Positions 61,099 to 64,000 of a DNA stretch of 64,000 bases are shown one piece after another (position 1 is the first letter of the stretch; the number at the start of each line of letters is the position of its first letter). The notes beneath the pieces were generated by a model that was not told where the DNA came from, ran no database searches, and was given only the letters and a program-made list of their open reading frames with translations. Made by a program: the position numbers and the translations under genes. Origin of the DNA: Clavaria fumosa. Lineage: Eukaryota; Basidiomycota; Agaricomycetes; Agaricales; Clavariaceae. The stretch is taken from the NCBI GenBank assembly GCA_951802425.1, contig OX637804.1, positions 2,418,001 through 2,482,000 on the forward strand. The letters run 5' to 3'.

Positions 61099-62773
61099 TG
61101 TCATGGGAAGAATGACGAAGTCAATTATGTAAAACAAAGCAAACAATGACAAAGGCAATACGATTAGGAAAATTGCGATACTAGAAGCAAGAAAACCAGA
61201 GTACCAATGGCAATCAAGAGCGAGGAGATGCTCCTCACTGTTGATGGCCATTGGGGATTGGTTTATGGAATCGAAGCACCTAAGTAATACAAGAACCAAT
61301 CCGGAACCAGAAACTATGTATTACATCAAACGGAATCTTCAATGTTTGGGCCACTAGACCCAGAGTTTATCCTCATCCACCAACCGAGAAGGAGACTCCC
61401 CAACCTGGACATACTTGCCCTCGACGTCTGGCAAAGCCACTGTAGCCATTGCAGGGGCTGACAGAGGAGATGACGGCAGAGGGGTAGAGTTCCACCCTGA
61501 GTAAGAGGTGGGGGAGGCCCAGCGAGTAGGGGGAACGGAGTCCCATTCTGCAAGAAAGGAATCAGTAAAGCGAACAAGAAATGGAAGAAAAGACGATACT
61601 ATGGGGGTCCTCGAGTAGGTCACAGATAAGGTTGCCCAGGCGGATGACTCGAGGGCATCCCAACGCAAAATGGCCAGGATGGCCACAAGCGTAGCATCGT
61701 CGGGCAATGGTAAGAATGAGGAGGTTGTCGGCTCCCCTCTGAATCGCCCAATGGAAGGCCACGCAAGAGAGTATGAGGGGGGCAACTTGTTGGAAGACAT
61801 GAGAGGCAGGGAGGAAGTTGAGTTTGTGGGGTCCCCAGCACATAGCAGAGATGAGGGGGGAGAAGCGGTACAAACCCTCCTTATATACCACGAAGGACGG
61901 ATAAGAGCTGGGAGATAAGCGAGGCAGTGGGAAGGAACTGTCACACAGGAACACATGATGGATGAAGGAGCATGTGGAGATAAGCTGCGCCATGTGGTGG
62001 ACTGTGGAGCAGTACATGGGCCGATAAGCGAAAGGTGATGACGTCCAAGATAAAGGGCAATGGAAGAGCATGGGAACCGCATCGAAGAGCAGTATCAGGC
62101 AGCTGCGGACTGTGCGAGCCTGCGGAATACGGCGAGAGGCAGCTGCGGACTGAGCAGGCCTGCGGAGGGATACACCGCAGCAGATGGATAGCATCCTTGG
62201 GCTGTGGACGATGGGCTGCGCCTGAGGTATATAAGGGGTGCAGTGACATGGGAAATCCCTTAGCGTTGTTCACTTGTCCCTATCACCTTATCGTACTTTG
62301 GTGAAATCACACTGGCTTTCCCTACTGGTGACGAGAGATACCCTATCTCCTCCTGGCCCCAAGTAGTGACAATGCCAACCTCCGGACGGATCTACCCGAC
62401 ACTGAGTCAGCGACGAGCCCAGATCACACGACTCACACATCATCTGACTGAGTTCAATCATTCCATTTGTGTTGATATCCTTGGACACGATCACCCGGAC
62501 CGCCAAACACTCGAACATGCACTTGCTCGTGGAGTAGCCAATCTCAGACAGCGAGTCATCAAAGCCAACGACTCTGAGTACAGAGCCAGAGCCACCCTAC
62601 TTCGCTCTTTCCTAGGCCCCAGAAGACCCAGCAACAGAGTGATATCCCAATTCGATCCAATTGACCAGACAGCCTTCGACCCTCTCATTCCGGCACTTGG
62701 GACTAACATAGTCCCGGCACCTGATCACCTCACGGAAAGCACCTCCGAGCCTTCAGCCCCACTTCCCGTAACA
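61099..62773 (+). mobile_element. E copy 2: long LTR-like element, 1675 bp
   Basis: Same orientation, same termini (TGTCATGGGAAG...CCCGTAACA) and nearly the same sequence as copy 1, lacking 20 bp upstream of the TATA box (62228-62235). Left flank GTAGC (61094-61098), right flank GTTCT (62774-62778). The antisense Gag fragment (zinc knuckle CYACGHPGHFALGC) and the sense ORF from 62366 are both conserved. Confidence 0.85.
62366..62773 (+). CDS. sense ORF inside E copy 2, unrecognised protein
   Basis: Same frame as in copy 1 (MTMPTSGRIYPTLSQRRAQI), open through the right end of E into Y. See the copy 1 entry; function unknown. Confidence 0.35.
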
Positions 62774-64000
62774 GTTCTACAATGTTCTACCCCCATACCG
62801 CCCTGGAGTCAACATCGACATCCAGCTAGAGGATGGTGCCCACCCATACCAGTCCCAAATCTACCCAACTCCCAAGGCCTACTGTGCAGAGCTTCGGAAG
62901 TGGCTAGACAAGAACCTTGTGACCAGACGAATTTACCCAGGACAGTCACCATGGGCAAGCCCCCTCTTCTTCAAGAACGAAGGAGACAGGCTCCGGCCTG
63001 TGGTCGACTACAAGTGGTTGAACGAAGTCATGGTCAAGAATGCCTACCCCCTCCCTCTCATCTGGAACATCTATGACTGCCTACAGAAGTTCCAGTATTA
63101 CTCAAAGATCAACATCTGGATCGGGTTCAATAATATCCAGGCATCGAAGGAGAGCAAGAAATTGCTGGCGTTTATATGCAAATATGGACAATTCCTGTGT
63201 TGGGTCATGCCTTTTGGAGTCACTAACGCCCCCGCGATCTTCCAGGCTTTTATGGATGACGTCCTGAAGGACCTGGTAGCCACCAGTCAAGTTTTCGTGT
63301 ATATCGATGACATTCTTATTTGCTCCAATACTCACGAAGAGCTCCGCCACCTTACCGCACATGCTTTCCAGGCTCTCCAAGAGAATCACCTGACCATCAA
63401 ACCCACGAAGTGCGAATTCGAGCGGACCGAGGTGACTTTCCTTGGAAACAAGATTCGGCAAGGGACTATCGAGAAGAGCGAGAAAAGATGCTTGGCTATT
63501 GACAACTGGCCAGTTCTGAAGTCAGCCAAGGATGCACGCAGGTACATGGCCCTTGGAAGCTACTACCGACAGTATATCCCGAATTATGCCAAGATTGCTG
63601 CCCCTCTCCATGCCTGCACTGGTAAAGGTGAATTTAACTTAACAGACGCTGCACTAAAGTCATTCTATGACATCCAGGATGCAATTCCCCAGGATGGAAT
63701 GCCCTGGAAAATCGAGACAGATGCCAGCAAAGTCGTGACCTCGGCTATCCTGTACCAACAACAGGATGGAGTGTGGAGAATGGTGGACTGCCTATCGACA
63801 AAACTCTGGGACGCCCAGCTGAATTACAATGTCTATGACCTGGAACTCCTCACAGTGGTACGTGCACTCGAGGAGTGGCAACACTACCTCCTAGGCCAGG
63901 ACTTCGAGGTCCACACGGACCACAAGAACCTTTCATATTTTCAGAAACTGAACCTGCTTAATGGATGCCAAAACTGGTGGAGACAGTTCCTATCCCTCTT
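62774..64000 (+). pseudogene. gypsy element Y: RT and RNase H, runs off the window
   Basis: Starting at the GTTCT duplication the frame gives YNVLPPYRPGVNIDIQLEDG, KNLVTRRIYPGQSPWASPLF, LRPVVDYKWLNEVMVKNAYP, YSKINIWIGFNNIQ (catalytic Asp of SKxDLRxG is Asn), FGVTNAPAIFQAFMDDV and YIDDILICS. RNase H follows with IETDASKVVTSAILYQQQ, YNVYDLELLTVVRALEEW and HTDHKNLSYFQK. The frame is open to the window end. The upstream part of the same polyprotein is at 1010-1613. Confidence 0.88.

Noticed and set aside
1614..62773. A single giant LTR retrotransposon of about 61 kb with E as its LTRs and GTTCT as target duplication
   Set aside because: The inner edges of both E copies carry the same five bases, GTAGC, followed by the two halves of one RT gene in frame. 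A primer-binding site or polypurine tract is absent at both inner edges. Exchanged insertion flanks explain all of this better.

Overview
The window is nuclear DNA of a basidiomycete fungus, most likely an Agaricomycete. The host genes have many introns of about 45-140 bp and encode recognisable fungal proteins (a Chs7-type chitin synthase chaperone, a Dcr2-like phosphoesterase, an Atg14-domain protein, actin-binding protein Abp1, the PROPPIN Atg18). Most of the rest is nested, decayed transposable elements: Ty3/gypsy elements with chromodomain integrases, Ty1/copia, a Tad-like LINE with poly(A), Helitron helicase, pogo, and hAT-, CACTA- and Tc1-like non-autonomous elements. I saw no rRNA gene, CRISPR array or bacterial-type operon.

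Layout: 1-1613, 5' half of a gypsy element 'Y' (+). 1614-3308, long LTR-like element 'E' copy 1. 3309-6290, N-terminal half of gypsy 'X' (-) with a solo LTR inside. 6290-6883, copia tail. 7391-16087, host island: CHS7 (+), an uncharacterised gene (-), DCR2-like (-), ATG14-like (-). 16148-20900, MITE, inverted repeat pair and a decayed repeat ORF. 20999-33060, gypsy 'X2' (-) with a complete gypsy 'Z' (+, 22061-32401, TSD AGGGG) nested in it; the Z 3' LTR is split by a CACTA-like element with a 52-bp tandem array. 35123-39981, divergent host pair ABP1 (-) and ATG18 (+). 40245-44873, gypsy tail, Helitron helicase/ubiquitin-protease relic and pogo transposase. 45441-48902, a relic of the C-terminus of acetyl-CoA carboxylase broken by three non-autonomous transposons. 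49469-51161, uncharacterised host gene. 51165-54400, hAT MITE and copia element split by a solo LTR. 54401-59110, LINE. 59115-60480, gypsy 'W' and a Z-like scrap. 60481-61098, C-terminal half of X. 61099-62773, E copy 2. 62774-64000, 3' half of Y, running off the window.

The most striking observation is that the two E copies have exchanged flanks. Copy 1 has GTTCT on its left and GTAGC on its right; copy 2 has GTAGC on its left and GTTCT on its right. Y is split with its frame conserved across GTTCT, and X is split with its frame conserved across GTAGC. The simplest reading is that a circular DNA of about 59 kb carrying the host genes of this window entered the Y locus by recombination between E copies; a misassembly at E must be excluded first.

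The host genes look intact and ordinary. The transposon genes mostly carry stops, frameshifts or lost catalytic residues, so this is a graveyard rather than an active site.
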